Source: Dromaius novaehollandiae
Taxonomy: Eukaryota; Chordata; Aves; Casuariiformes; Dromaiidae
DNA length: 64,000 nucleotides
Reading direction: 5' to 3'
NCBI RefSeq assembly: GCF_036370855.1
Contig: NC_088098.1
Span: forward strand, 35,343,981-35,407,980
Below, in pieces: positions 10,724 through 22,167 of this stretch. Position numbers and translations under genes: made by a program. Under the pieces are notes generated by a model. It had not been told where the DNA came from. It did not search any database and saw nothing but the letters and a program-made list of their open reading frames with translations. Numbering within the stretch: position 1 is the stretch's first letter; every line of letters starts with the position of its first letter.

Positions 10724-13700
10724 GAAGCCCTGTTCTGATTTGCATTTAATCAAGGGTATTTTTCTCCTTTCCTTTTTCAGCTTTGCAGATTGTGTGTGTG
10801 TCTTTTTTTCTGTGGATATTAAAAACACGCAATGAAAAGGATCTGTTAGTCTTCAGCACTCTGAAAATCAGGGCTTTGTTGTTCCCTGGAAGCAATTTCT
10901 GAACTTGCTCTGCCTAACAGTGCCAGTAGATCTTCCAGAGCCAATAATCACAAAAAGTCAGCATTGCTGAATAGGGACAATGAATTTTCAAACAGGTCCA
11001 TAACGTGATTTTACCAGACATTAAAAAGGTCAGGCGTGAGCTGTAAATAAATTCCTATTTTGCAGCTTTATGCCTCTTCAGTTAGAGAGTAAATTGTCAC
11101 TGAGATAAGCAGTCAAGCAGCTAGTGTCTTGTTTTTAATGGCCCTAAATTTTGCTAGTTATATAGGCAGTGCTTTCCTGCAAAGATATGGAGGCTCTGTT
11201 AAAGTATAAAAATTCCTTTACTAGAAGGAGGAGTGTGATGAAGATTAAGTTTAGAAATAATCTTGGATCAAGTGTAGTTAGGCATCCCTTTTCTTTGACT
11301 TCTGGAGCTTGTTGGGACCACCTGGGAAGGTATCAAAAGACAGGTCTAAGCACAGGAATGAAGACTTAACCCTTCCTCTCCCTTTTTGCTGCTGCTAGGG
11401 GGAACATGCAGTCTAATTTCTTCCTGGGAGTGTTTGGGATTTGCAGCCATGGGCTTGCCAGGAGGAGGGTGCGCAGCAGCAGGGCTGGAAACGGAGGGCC
11501 TGAATTTCATGTCTGCAAGTGGATGTGGGAGAGGGGCGCCTACATCCCGCCTGCTTGCTGAGGCAGAGAGGATCGTCTTACCATGTCTGCAGGGTAATTC
11601 AAGTGTAGGAGCTGGTTATTAGTACAGAGGGGACCTGGCTTTCAGCTGAATGCTCTGTCCTCTGCGCACTTGCCGAGTACAAATAACTTAGTAGATGCCA
11701 GAGATGTGCAAAGGCACTAAATATTCAATAGCTGTTTGGAAACTCGGTAGGATTTCCTCCATGCACGGGTGATTTAACCAGCTCCATGCTTTGTCCTCTC
11801 GGTGTGTGGCTGGTCAGAGCATGCTTTGAATGTGGCCAGGACCAGCAGGAAAGCTGGGGGTGAACTGGCTGCTCTCTTGGTGCAGAGCTGAGCCTTGGAC
11901 TGCCTCTTGCTGAGGAAATCCTGAAGTATTTGGAAGAGGTCAAGAGGCTGTCGCTGCCCTCAGGAAACTAAGGGGTGTATGTTGACCATGCAAATGCTTT
12001 TGGTCACTAGGTGGCACAAGCAGGAGAGTTGGGCTTTCACCAAAACCGGGGATTTGGCAGATTGGTGACTATGGATTGGCAAGGTGGCGGTAGAAAGTAT
12101 TTGCTTTTGACATGGAAGAAGGCATTTGTGATAGCTGGATGAGAGCAATGTGATGTGCTAATCTGTTGAACTGGAATGTGATCAGAAATTTATGCAAATG
12201 ACTTCTCATCAGATGAGGAGGAAGGTGTTTTTGTTTTAAGACAGTTGCTTGTTTGAAGTGTTTTTATACCAAAATTTTTTCTATAAAATTAATAAAGCTG
12301 CTTTAGCCATACAGAGTACTCATAAAATATTTGGCAACTTGTTATAACCCCAGTGATATTACAGAAATGAATGTGATATGATAAATGGAAATAAGTACAT
12401 GTTAAGCTAGAGGTGATAAATGGAAATGAGTTGATGTTCACCTACTGGCTTAATGTATTTTGCAGTATATATCAATATGCAAATTAAATGGTTTGGATTA
12501 TAAAAGGGGCCTGTTTAAAAAGATTTCTTGGGGGTTTCCTAAGATGGTACTTCCAAAGATCTATTAACCATCTTGTTCTGTCAGGACATAGAGATTGTAA
12601 ATATGAAATGGATAAGAGTTGCTAGTGACCTTTTGTTTTGTAAGAATGTCTGTGATTTAACAATTACTCTTTTGATATCTACTTAAGAAAATATAGGACT
12701 TTTAATAATTTTTTGGTGCGACTAAGTTCAATTTGGCAAAAGTAACTATTGTTAATTAAGTGTTCTATAGTCTCATGGTTATCATAAATATAAATATTCT
12801 TGATCAGTTCCTTTTGTGGGACGAGTAAGAAGTCAGCCTGCATGAATAGTCAGAGTATTATACTGGTGTTTATCAAAAACTCGGCCTAAAAAGTAGGGAA
12901 ATGGGTAAAAAGATCACCAGCAGCTTATTGCATTGTTTTTGTTTCAGAAATGTTTTCAAAAATATTCTACGTATGATTTATACGTTAGTTAAGTGATTAT
13001 GCCTGTTCTGCCTTCTTTAACCTGCTTTTGCATTCCAGAAATATAAAATGACTTCTATCCACATAGAAGCATTTCTAGTTCTCGCAAAACGACATCCAGA
13101 GGTTCTTGTCTCCTTGGAGAGAGGCGGCGCCGAGAGCTGGGGCAGGCAGCGCAGGTAACGCTGTGCGGGTGTAGCTGGGGCCAGGACTGCAGCTCAGGGC
13201 AACCGCCTGTTCTTCTCTTCCAGCATGCAGAGGTGGAAAAGCAACTTTCCCCAGCCTCCCCTTCTTCCCCCATGAGCCTTGAACAGACAGTGGGTGAAGA
13301 TACCACGAGAATCTGTGTGCTGCAGTGAGACTTGTCTGTGGCTCCTTCTGAAAGGCAGCTATTCAAAAATAATGTGTTACAAGATGTATGCGTTTCCCCT
13401 CTCTGTTTTTAAACAGAGATGGAGAGGAGGAGGAGGAGAGGTGGGTGGTTAACTCCAGAGCATTGCATTGCCTGCCACCTGGGTGAGCTCAGCACGTGGT
13501 GAGCTCGTGTGGGAATTGGTGCATTTGCTCTCATGCCGAACGGGATGAGAGGGGAAAGGGAGTTTGAGCTCAAAAATTTAAAGTCACGTCTGTGTAGACC
13601 TGTCTAATCTTATGTTCTGTACCCTTGGCAGTCCTTATTAACTCCCAATTTCGAGCTTTCATTTGTCAGAGCAGTGGAACTGTAATTTTGTGCAGGGCAA

Positions 13701-16078
13701 TCTTTTTTTGTACTTGGAAAGTCCAGAAAAGGCAGAGCTCTTCCTGCATTTTAGCAAAGCCTCTACTAAGTTAAAGCCTCCAAGTTAAGATACAGGGAAA
13801 AGGGATGTTGCAATATTTGCACATAATCTCCATGATCATCATTTCCTGTGCTAGGTTAAATCACCTTTATAGAGAGGAAGGATTGGTGGAGGAGAGGTCT
13901 CGGAGGAGTAAGTGGGTCCTGCCACTACCACCTCCTCTTCTTGTGATCAGTGGCATGGGGGGCAAAAGTGGTTTTTAGTAGGATAAAAGAAGTGAATAGA
14001 ATAGAGGTGTAGATGAGGAAAGAAAGGAAAAATTTAGTCATTTGGAAAAAATGAGGAAAAGAGAGAGGCAGGAAGAGAGGAGAGGATGGGCTGATCTAAA
14101 AATACAACAAATGGATGCGGAAACTGCAGGAGACACGGGTAATCAAACAAACCCTCCGAGAGCAGCGGGGCCCATGCGCGCTAGCTGGCCGTGCCTTCGT
14201 ACCTTGCAACGGGAGTATCGGGAAAGGCTCGAGTTGGGACCTTTGTTTTCCTGGCCCTCAGGGCTTCCAGAGCTGCTGTCTCACGCAGCTTCTCTAGTGC
14301 TGTATACCGTAATTGAATTCCTGTTGTCTCTCAGTCACTGGGGTCAGCCCAGCTGCCTATTTTCACGAAGTTCACAGGAACTTAATACCTTCAAGGCCTC
14401 TCCTGTCAAATATGGTTGAAATGACTAATAGCTTCAAAAGGTACTGAAGTGCACGTAGGGGGAAATAGCAGGCTTACAGCATAGTTGCTTGAGACCTGTG
14501 TCCTCAGGGAGCCAGGCTAAAAAAGGAAAATAAGGATACTTTGACAGAAAACCCTCCAGATCGCTTGCAGGATAACAATGCGAGGAAACACAGGTTTCTA
14601 TCAGGAAGGCTTGGAGAGACCTGAGAGCAGATTACTACGAATTTTCAGAGCTGCACGGACTTCTGTGGAGACGGAAGAGATGCAGCAGCTGGGAATTGCC
14701 TGTGCACTACTGAAGACAAGATAAAGTCAAAAAGCTAACGTTCACACAGGTGAATCAGAGCTCAGTGAAGGACGAGTTAACCATGTTCAGGGTGAAGAGA
14801 ACATTCATGTAGCCTTTTTCTGGGCCTTCTGGAAATTCTTTAAAATGTCATTAGATATTTCAAAATTTCTAAGGGAAAGACTTCACCATCCGATCTTTTT
14901 TTTGGTTAACACCTGTAGAGAGTAATTGGTCAAGGCTAAATAATCATTATGGGAATAGTATTGGGAAACAGTAAGAGTTATTCATGCTTCATGTGTGTTT
15001 TTGCTTGTAGGATACTTTGGTTGTTTATCCTTGAGAGAAGTGTCTTGCTTTGTCCCTTCCCACTCTATTTTATGGGCATCTACAAGATGGTGCAGTGCAG
15101 CCATTGCATTTCAAAAAGAACCCTGAAAGACACCATAATGGAGAGGAAGGTTCTTCTGTGGGTGGATTTCAATATGACCTTCCATCAGATTTCTTTCAGA
15201 GGTGTTGTTTTTTTTTTTAACCAAATTTGCTGCTGCTGTTCTAAAAGTGATCCTCATGGCAGAATTTTGCATATTCAATTTCGTTTTGATTCATAGAAGT
15301 GAAGGCTGAGATGCTCTCACTGAAGCTCTGTAGTCCCTGCCATCCATCATCACCCTCACGTGCGAACAAGTGCAGGCGAACGCCAGCCCTTTTGCCAAGG
15401 CCTGGAAGATGCTGCCTGCTGCACAGCCAGTGTTGTTGTAGCACACAAAGTATTTGTGCAGAGAGGTGTGTTTTCAGAGAGGACAACGCGGAGAGGGGTA
15501 GGTGCCGGGGGCCCAGGTGGAGAAAATGCATGTCTTTCACACCACATTGTCCAACTCCTCAGAAGCTGCTTTTGTTTTGCCCTAGAAGGCCAAGGGATGA
15601 ATGCTGCATGCTGCATGGGTACGTTTGCTCTCTGTTAGCTGCTGTTTGCAGAAGATACGTCCTCTGGAAGACAGGCGTGTGGGGGAGTGGGGCAGGATGC
15701 AGCAGGGCATTGGTATGCTGCAGCACTGGCCCCAGATTTGGAAATTCCTTCCACGGGTGGTTTGGAGGACTCCTTCCCAAAGCCCTGCAGAGATCCCCTC
15801 CTGTGCCACTTGGATTGGTTCTGCTGGGGAAACAGGGATTAGCAGCCCACATGGAAAGAAGAGTTTGTCATCGCAAGGATTTAACTGAATTGCTCAGCCT
15901 ATCAAGGTGACCAGTTGTCAGGATCTTGCGGAGCAGCAAGGAAAAGCTGCAGAAGGGAAATCGTTTTAAAGTTCTACAAAGATTCTGTTTCCCCACAGAC
16001 ATTCCTGCTGTGGCCAACCAAATATTTACACTTGCATTTGAAACAAGTTAGATTTTTCTGCATTCTTGCATATGCAGT
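10724..16078. other. Non-coding sequence with purine-rich and short tandem patches
   Basis: No gene recognised. Purine-rich stretches lie near 13417-13445 (GGA-rich) and 14045-14092 (GAGA-rich). A partial tandem duplication of 25 bases lies at 12379-12438. An open frame of about 203 codons on the plus strand at 15299-15910 is cysteine- and arginine-rich, overlaps open frames in other phases on both strands, and shows no recognisable domain. It is taken as a chance frame. TATAAAAGG at 12499-12507 has no supporting promoter context. Confidence 0.55.
12379..12438 (+). repeat. 25-bp imperfect direct duplication
   Basis: TGATAAATGGAAATAAGTACATGTT at 12379-12403 recurs at 12414-12438 with three mismatches and a 35-base offset. 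This is a local segmental duplication in AT-rich sequence, with no sign of further copies. Confidence 0.8.
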
Positions 16079-16116
16079 AAAAAAAAAAAAAAAAGAAAAG
16101 AAAAAAAAAAAAGAAA
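16079..16116. repeat. A-rich simple repeat
   Basis: Runs of 16, 4, 12 and 3 A are separated by single G residues. There is no clear target-site duplication on the two sides and no recognisable retrocopy body upstream, so a poly-A tail of a retroposed gene is not supported. Confidence 0.9.
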
Positions 16117-18671
16117 GTGTACTATCCTAGCAGATAAAATGGAAACTTTTTATGGATTTGCTGTGTGTGTCAGTTAAAACATTTAATGTTGACCCAGTTT
16201 GCGTTGTGCCAAGCGTTTCAGCGCCTTGATGAACGCTCCAAGGCTGACTTTTCAAAAGGAAGAATTCTAGTGAGACGGAAGAAAATTGAGATGAAGGCTG
16301 CAAACTGAAGCGGCAGCTTGTCTTTGATGTTAATATATTTGCTTTGGTGGAGTAGCAAGCTGAGACATAGGAAAGAAAGCTTTCCCAAACCTTTGTGTGA
16401 GACAGAGACTTGCAAAGAAACAAGAAAAGTTATAGCAGGAAGTTTCTCAGAACTGGGGACTTAATTGCGGGCATGGGGAAACCCCAAACAATTTCCTAAC
16501 TTTTTCATTGGCTGAAATAATTTTTTACTTGATTGATTAATCACCATGTTTGCATGGTGTGCAATAGTCTGTACTGACACAGGATAAAAAGGTTATGCTC
16601 TGACGTTGTGAGGGCTAATTTTGCCCGGGAGCGCTGGGTGACATTCATGGGTGAAGTGCTCCTGCGCACCCACCCTCGGCGACTGCAGCGCGAGGGACAG
16701 GAGCCGACTGCGCCGGTGCATGAGGGCACACTGTCCTTGGCGTTTTGTTTGACCCGAGCTTCGTGCCAAGTTAAAATGGGATGCTTGTGTGGGCGGCAGG
16801 CATATCGTGGGTGCAGCAGGGCCTCCAGGAAGGAGGTGAGCAGGGACGGTGCTAACTAAACCTGCCCTGGAGCAGGGTCTGCCCCTCTGCCTGCAGAGCT
16901 ACCAGGATGGTTAGTCTGGCCGTATCAGCTACTGCTCAGCTGGTACGGACCGAATCCAGGGATGGGACTAGAGAGCGAGGATCAACCTGCCTGTTGAGCC
17001 CTGCTAAGCAAGGGGCTGCAGTGGCAATCACTGTTTTGGAAACTAGCTGTAACTTTAGTAACTGATTCTTCAGAGCCAGGCCAAATCTCCTGTGATGCCT
17101 CCCAGAGACCCAGGCCTTGCTGGAAACCTCTCTTAGAAAGATTACATAGTGCCTATTAACTTAGCTCTTCTGTCAGGTGTGTTCATACGTGAATTTAAAC
17201 CCTGCTGCTTGGTGGGGAAGAGTACTTGGCTCATGTCCTGCCCAAGTGCTGCAGCTGGAAAATCACTGTGCATAAACATTTTTTCCAAAGACAGCCACCT
17301 CCCACTGTATGAAGGATTTATTTCTGGAAAATGTTTCAAAGTGTGGTTATATAGCATCTGACATAAATTGCCCACACAGAATAACTGGACAGTTAGATGA
17401 TCAATTAATGCTGGCTGCTTTCCATCCTATTGTTTCAGAGGTATTGGGTAATGGATGGTTCGTATGCTCTATACATTATATAAATAATCTAGTTTACGTC
17501 TAGGAAAATATGTCTTGTCTGTGAAGCAGAGAATTACTGGTTGCATGGCTCAAAGATGGCCCTAAACCATTTCAGTCAAGTGTAATAAATTAGGATACAG
17601 TGAAAGGGTTTCTCTTCACCATTTCTGTTACTGAATTCAGCTATTGCAAAGCTGTGGGTAAAATGTGATTGCCTGTACAAATATTACAACATAAATCTTA
17701 GAGTAAGATGCAAAGAAACTATGTAAAAGCAGAAATAGTAAGTGTACTGTTGTAGGAAGGCTTCATGGGATATTTACTTTCATCAGTCTAAAGAAGCAGA
17801 GGTTTCATACCGGAGTTTTGCTCAGAGAACCTTTCCATCACCAACATTTTGTTTTTGAATTATTACTAGTAAACAAATACTCTGAAGAGGGACTTTTCCT
17901 TAAAAGAAAGGATTGGAAACACTACCCAAATCCTGACCGTATTTAAAGTCAATGTTGGAATTCTGCTGAGTTGTTTCCCCAGATGTTTCTGTGGTAGCCA
18001 TTAAAGTATGGCTACGCACCTGAAAGCAATTGAATTACTGTTGTTAACTGGTGGTCACCCATTGGGATGCTTAGTTTGCCTTTGCTGTGAATTTTTAGAT
18101 GTATCTGATCATGTGGCTGTAACAGGAGAGTCTTTAAATTAACAGCTGGTCAAAAAAAGTTTACTTCCCTCAGAGTTTTCTACTGTTCACTTTTCCTTTG
18201 ATTAAGAACGTTTTCTGTATGGGAACATCAACTAAAAATACCTCTTCTTTTTGATGAATGGATCAAATTATCCATGTTTCCTTCCCAGTTGTCTTTGTTA
18301 CAATACATAACCTTTCTTTTTACAAATAGTGGATGAACAAGGCATAGCCATTTCTTATTCTAAGCCACCTTAACCATCCCCAGAGCGATAGTACTTCATT
18401 CATTTAGGTATCTACTGTATATCGTAAAGGGGGCCGTTATGCCCATCAATGAATAGCGTTATCCACAAGGGGTGTTAAAAAGGTAATGAAAAGTTAATGT
18501 GGCATTTGCTGCTTTTTTATATACTCATTAAAACAATTTACAACTGTGATGTTTATCTAAAAACATAATTAGAATATTAGATTGTATTTATTTTTGAGGT
18601 AGTACATGTAATTTTGTAGGAAGCCAGAATACAATTTCAGCCCACTGCATGGGGAATTAATAGAAAAACTC
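16117..18671. other. Unique non-coding sequence, no gene recognised
   Basis: AT-leaning, mostly non-repetitive. A weak copy of the AAGTCAATG motif lies near 17945-17966. No coding or RNA gene seen. Confidence 0.55.
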
Positions 18672-18716
18672 AACTCAGTTAATTACTCAGTTAATTTAAA
18701 AACTCAGTTAATTACT
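18672..18716 (+). repeat. Short ACTCAGTTAATT tandem repeat
   Basis: AACTCAGTTAATTACT occurs at 18672-18687 and again perfectly at 18701-18716, with a partial third unit ACTCAGTTAATT at 18685-18696 between them. This is local slippage-type duplication in AT-rich DNA. Confidence 0.85.
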
Positions 18717-18879
18717 GTTCTAACTTGCTTTATCTCGTCTTGAAATTGTCCTTTAATTAGAAGGGGTAGGTATGGTGTTGCATCAGTCTAGGCCATCTTG
18801 CAAAATAGAACTAGTGTTGTTTGAAGAAAAAATGAAACGTATAGTGTTTCAAATGTAGCTGGTGGTTAGAATACAGGTC

Positions 18880-21060
18880 AAGCGATTGCAAATCTGTGCT
18901 CCCTGGGGGCCTTTTAGTGGCCGGGGTAAATGCGCTGCTGGGAGGGAGGTCCCCCTCCCACAGAAGCCAAACCAATACCGGCTGGTAATGTATTAAGAGC
19001 TGACAGGCCTCCTGGGTATCCTCCTCGCTGCTATGGGGGCAAAGCCGTGCTGGGGCACACGACAGCTGGCATTATGCATCCTGCTGGGCTGGGGCATTTT
19101 CAGGGACAGAAAAGCACCTGCTTTCCAAGTCCTACAGCTTCTTTCCAATTTGGGGACCCTGTGTGCCTGGTTCAGCAACCTGGTAAATCACAAGTGGGAT
19201 GGGACAGTGGTGCATGAGATTTTGCAGCAGGGGTGTAAAGGAGGGTGCGGCACTGCCGTACAAGTGCATGAGGTGCTGACCGTGTTACAGGAAGATGTCA
19301 GGTGAAAACCAGAGCATGAGTTTCAAGCTCAGCGTGAGACCTGACAGGTCCAAACTGCACCAAAGGGGTTGGGAAACGATGGTGGAGGAAGGCCATGGGC
19401 ATGGCAGTGTGTCCTGGCACCTGGGGGAAGGTGGGCAACCTGGTCCTGTTCTACATCATGGCTGCGAAGGCAGATGCTCATCTTCTCACCAGATGTGGCC
19501 TGTGAGCTACGGGCACACCAGGGCCCCAGGGGGACAGCATGGGAAGTTACTAGCTTGAAGTCTGGCCCAAGTTGCCTCCCTCGCTTTGCGGCAGAGCAAA
19601 GATGAGTAAGGGTGTAGGTGGAGGCCCACTGTCTCTGCAGGGTGTGTGGCCATGGCACAGTGAGTGGTGCAGGATACAGCTGTGTGCTGGCCAGGGTGAG
19701 GTTCCTCCCCAAAGCGGGAGGTAAGCATTGCTCCTCAGCGGTCAGGGCAGTGCTCCTGGATTGTTTGGGGGGTGAGTGTGGGGGTTGGACATGGCCAAGG
19801 TGTGGGAAGTGGGACCATCCTCAGGGGATCTGCCCTTTGGAGTGACCTTCTGAGTTAGTGCTGCTGTGGGCAGGGAGATGCTGGACATGTTGCTTCCAAA
19901 TGTTGTTATAGCCCTGAGGTGGGAGCCCTAAAAATATTGGAGATGGGCAAGCTTCATCTCCAGCTGTGTTTTGGACGTTGGTAGCAGGAAAGAGTGAGCA
20001 CTGGAGAAGTTTGGAAACAGATTCAAGATACAGAAAATACTTACCATGTTTAAAGAATAGCGAGAGGCCTAATATCTACGTCTCTAGCTTGAGGTTTGAC
20101 CTGCTTGGCCCAGGCAAAGGAGTAGAGCCTGGACTTCAGCGTTGGCAAGCTCTTCCACAGGAAAAAGTGCTGGGAGGTTAAGACACACACAGAGACCTTC
20201 CTTAACTGGAAATTTTGAGCCCTGTGAGGAAGAGAGTACGGGAAACCCTGCGGCATGTTGCCCTGCTCTGGCATACCCACATCTTTGAGAGGTTTCTGTT
20301 TAGGCTGCGTGATGTGTCGCAAGTGAGGGTACCTACCTGCTGTGCCGGGCCACGGCCAGCAGCTGTGACCGAGGATGCCTCCTGCACCTTACTGAGGAGC
20401 TCGGGGGCCAGGAAATGGTGCACACCAAAGGCTGGACCACATCCGTGAAACAGCAGTTTTAAAACCCCTTCTCTGTAGGGTGGCGAGAGCAGGAGTGATA
20501 CCCCAGCACGGTGGGCACCAGTCTGGCCTGGCACGGCCGCTTGGGCAGGCATGCATGCTTGGTGGGCTTGTGGCCCCCGGTGGCTTTTTCTAATATCTCT
20601 CCATCCCCATGAAAAGAAGTGCTGGTGAGCACCAGCTTGTGTCCTACTTGTCCCAGCTGCTCGCGGGAGAGCGAGCCGGGGAAGGCCAGCGCTGCAGGGC
20701 TCAGGCACGAGGCCTGGCACCTGTCAGCAGCACAGCACCAGCATAAAAAATGCAAGAGAATCAGCTGTGCACTACGAGGGGCACAGAGCGGCTTTGTATG
20801 CAACCTCGGCAGCCAGCGGTCGCCTCTGGACGAGATGCCTCATCCCTGGCGTTGCCTGCAGTGGCTGCACTGCAATAACCCCAAGCTCATACTTTCCCCC
20901 ATCTGTGTTACCGGGGCTACTGAACCCCCTCTGTGTGTTTGTGTCCTTTTTTAGGTCATCTTCCATGAGCAGGGGCAGCATGCTCAGGCTTGCCAGCGTT
21001 ATGCAGCAGCTCGTCTCAGGATTTTCGCTGTAAGGAGCGACCTCTAGTGCTCTCCGAGCC
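18880..21060. other. GC-richer unique segment, no gene recognised
   Basis: This block is markedly richer in G and C than its flanks, and long overlapping open frames occur on both strands (for example 20202-20720 minus and 20619-20954 plus). Overlapping open frames in several phases are expected where stop codons are rare, so none is called as a gene. On the minus strand a good donor (ATG|GTAAGTATT, near 20045) follows an acceptor-like tract ending near 20160. The intervening segment contains a stop in every frame, so at most it could be a non-coding RNA exon. Confidence 0.45.
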
Positions 21061-21299
21061 GCTGCTCCGGCACTGGAAGCACATGGGGTTTGGAGAGTGA
21101 GCCTTTTGGAGAAAACATGAACACTAGGAGAAGGTAGCAAAGCTCTCTTTTCCAAGGTACTGCAGGATCTTTCTGTCTTGCTTTTGTTTCTAGCCAAAAA
21201 TGGCAATTTCTAAGCTCCTCAGGCTGATATTCATGTCATATCAAAACAGCAACTGCTTTTAAAACAAGCTAAAAAATTTCTGGGGCATATAGAGAAGAC

Positions 21300-21334
21300 A
21301 AAAAAAAAAAAAAGTGTATGTGTTTTTTTTTTTT
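21300..21334. repeat. Inverted A14 / T12 tracts
   Basis: A run of 14 A (21300-21313), a nine-base GTGTATGTG spacer and a run of 12 T (21323-21334) lie together. The arms could pair as a hairpin of about 12 A-T pairs. It is not a bacterial-type terminator in this context. It may be two abutting oligo-A tails in opposite orientation, or simple-repeat expansion. Confidence 0.9.
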
Positions 21335-22117
21335 AACAGTTCCTTCTGAAGTAGGCTTTCGTTTGTTCTCCTGAAGGTTGTACACTTCAATCACAGGGGT
21401 GTCTGGTGTCCTAGGAAAGACCTTGTGCTTGCTGGGTCCTCACCTCCTGGTTGCTCTCAGTCTCCTTGCCTGCAGACCCTGGGGCTCGTGGCAGCCTTCC
21501 TTGCCCTGTGCAGTCTCATGGCTTTGGTTCCCACCACTCCCAAACAGAGCGCAGGTGTGGGAAGGAAACCCCCCAGCCCTCCCTGGGGTATTTTAGCAAA
21601 GGTAGGAGGTGAGTTTGGAGCCTGGGGCTGGGGACTGGCAGCAATGCTCCAACTGGTAAATCAAAGGTATATTTGCAACGCATGTCAGTGACTAACTTTT
21701 TGCTCGTATCTGTTGAAGACTGACAGGTGTGGAAAGGGTCAGGAGATGCTGAGGCAGAAGCATGCAGAAAATTAGACTTCTCTCCATCCTCCACCCCAGC
21801 CCAGCTCTTTGATAGAGGACAAGTGGTGCTTGTTCTTTCCAGCTGCTTTCAGAAAGTATCAGAAAAAGGCAGTGTTTTACACAAATCCTGGATAAGTCAG
21901 TGTCCTCTGGTCCCAGAAGTGGGAGGAAGAGAAAGCACCATGCAGTCCCTCAGAAAAACAAAAGCTGAATTCACAGAGAATAATCTAATAAATAGTGCAC
22001 TAATATATGGAATTGTTGAGGATGACTTTTACACGAATATATTGCAAATCTGCTCATGCAATTGAAGCATTCAAATATAGTATTTTGACATAGCATTTTA
22101 CACAAATAGCATTTAGC
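21335..22117. other. Unique non-coding sequence, no gene recognised
   Basis: Moderately GC-rich at first, then AT-leaning. Contains only short open frames without recognisable similarity. Confidence 0.5.
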
Positions 22118-22167
22118 ATATATATATATATACACACACAGAGACACACACATATACAGATGTATAC
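22118..22167. repeat. (TA)n/(CA)n compound microsatellite
   Basis: A run of TA dinucleotides grades into CA-rich repeats with interruptions (ACACACAGAGACACACAC...ATATACAG). This is a typical vertebrate compound dinucleotide microsatellite, probably length-polymorphic. Confidence 0.95.

Noticed and set aside
15299-15910. 203-codon open frame, plus strand
   Set aside because: No recognisable domain; overlapped by open frames on both strands, and frames of this length are expected by chance in 64 kb with GC-rich patches.
16079-16116. A-rich tract as the tail of a processed pseudogene
   Set aside because: No target-site duplication and no gene-like sequence upstream.
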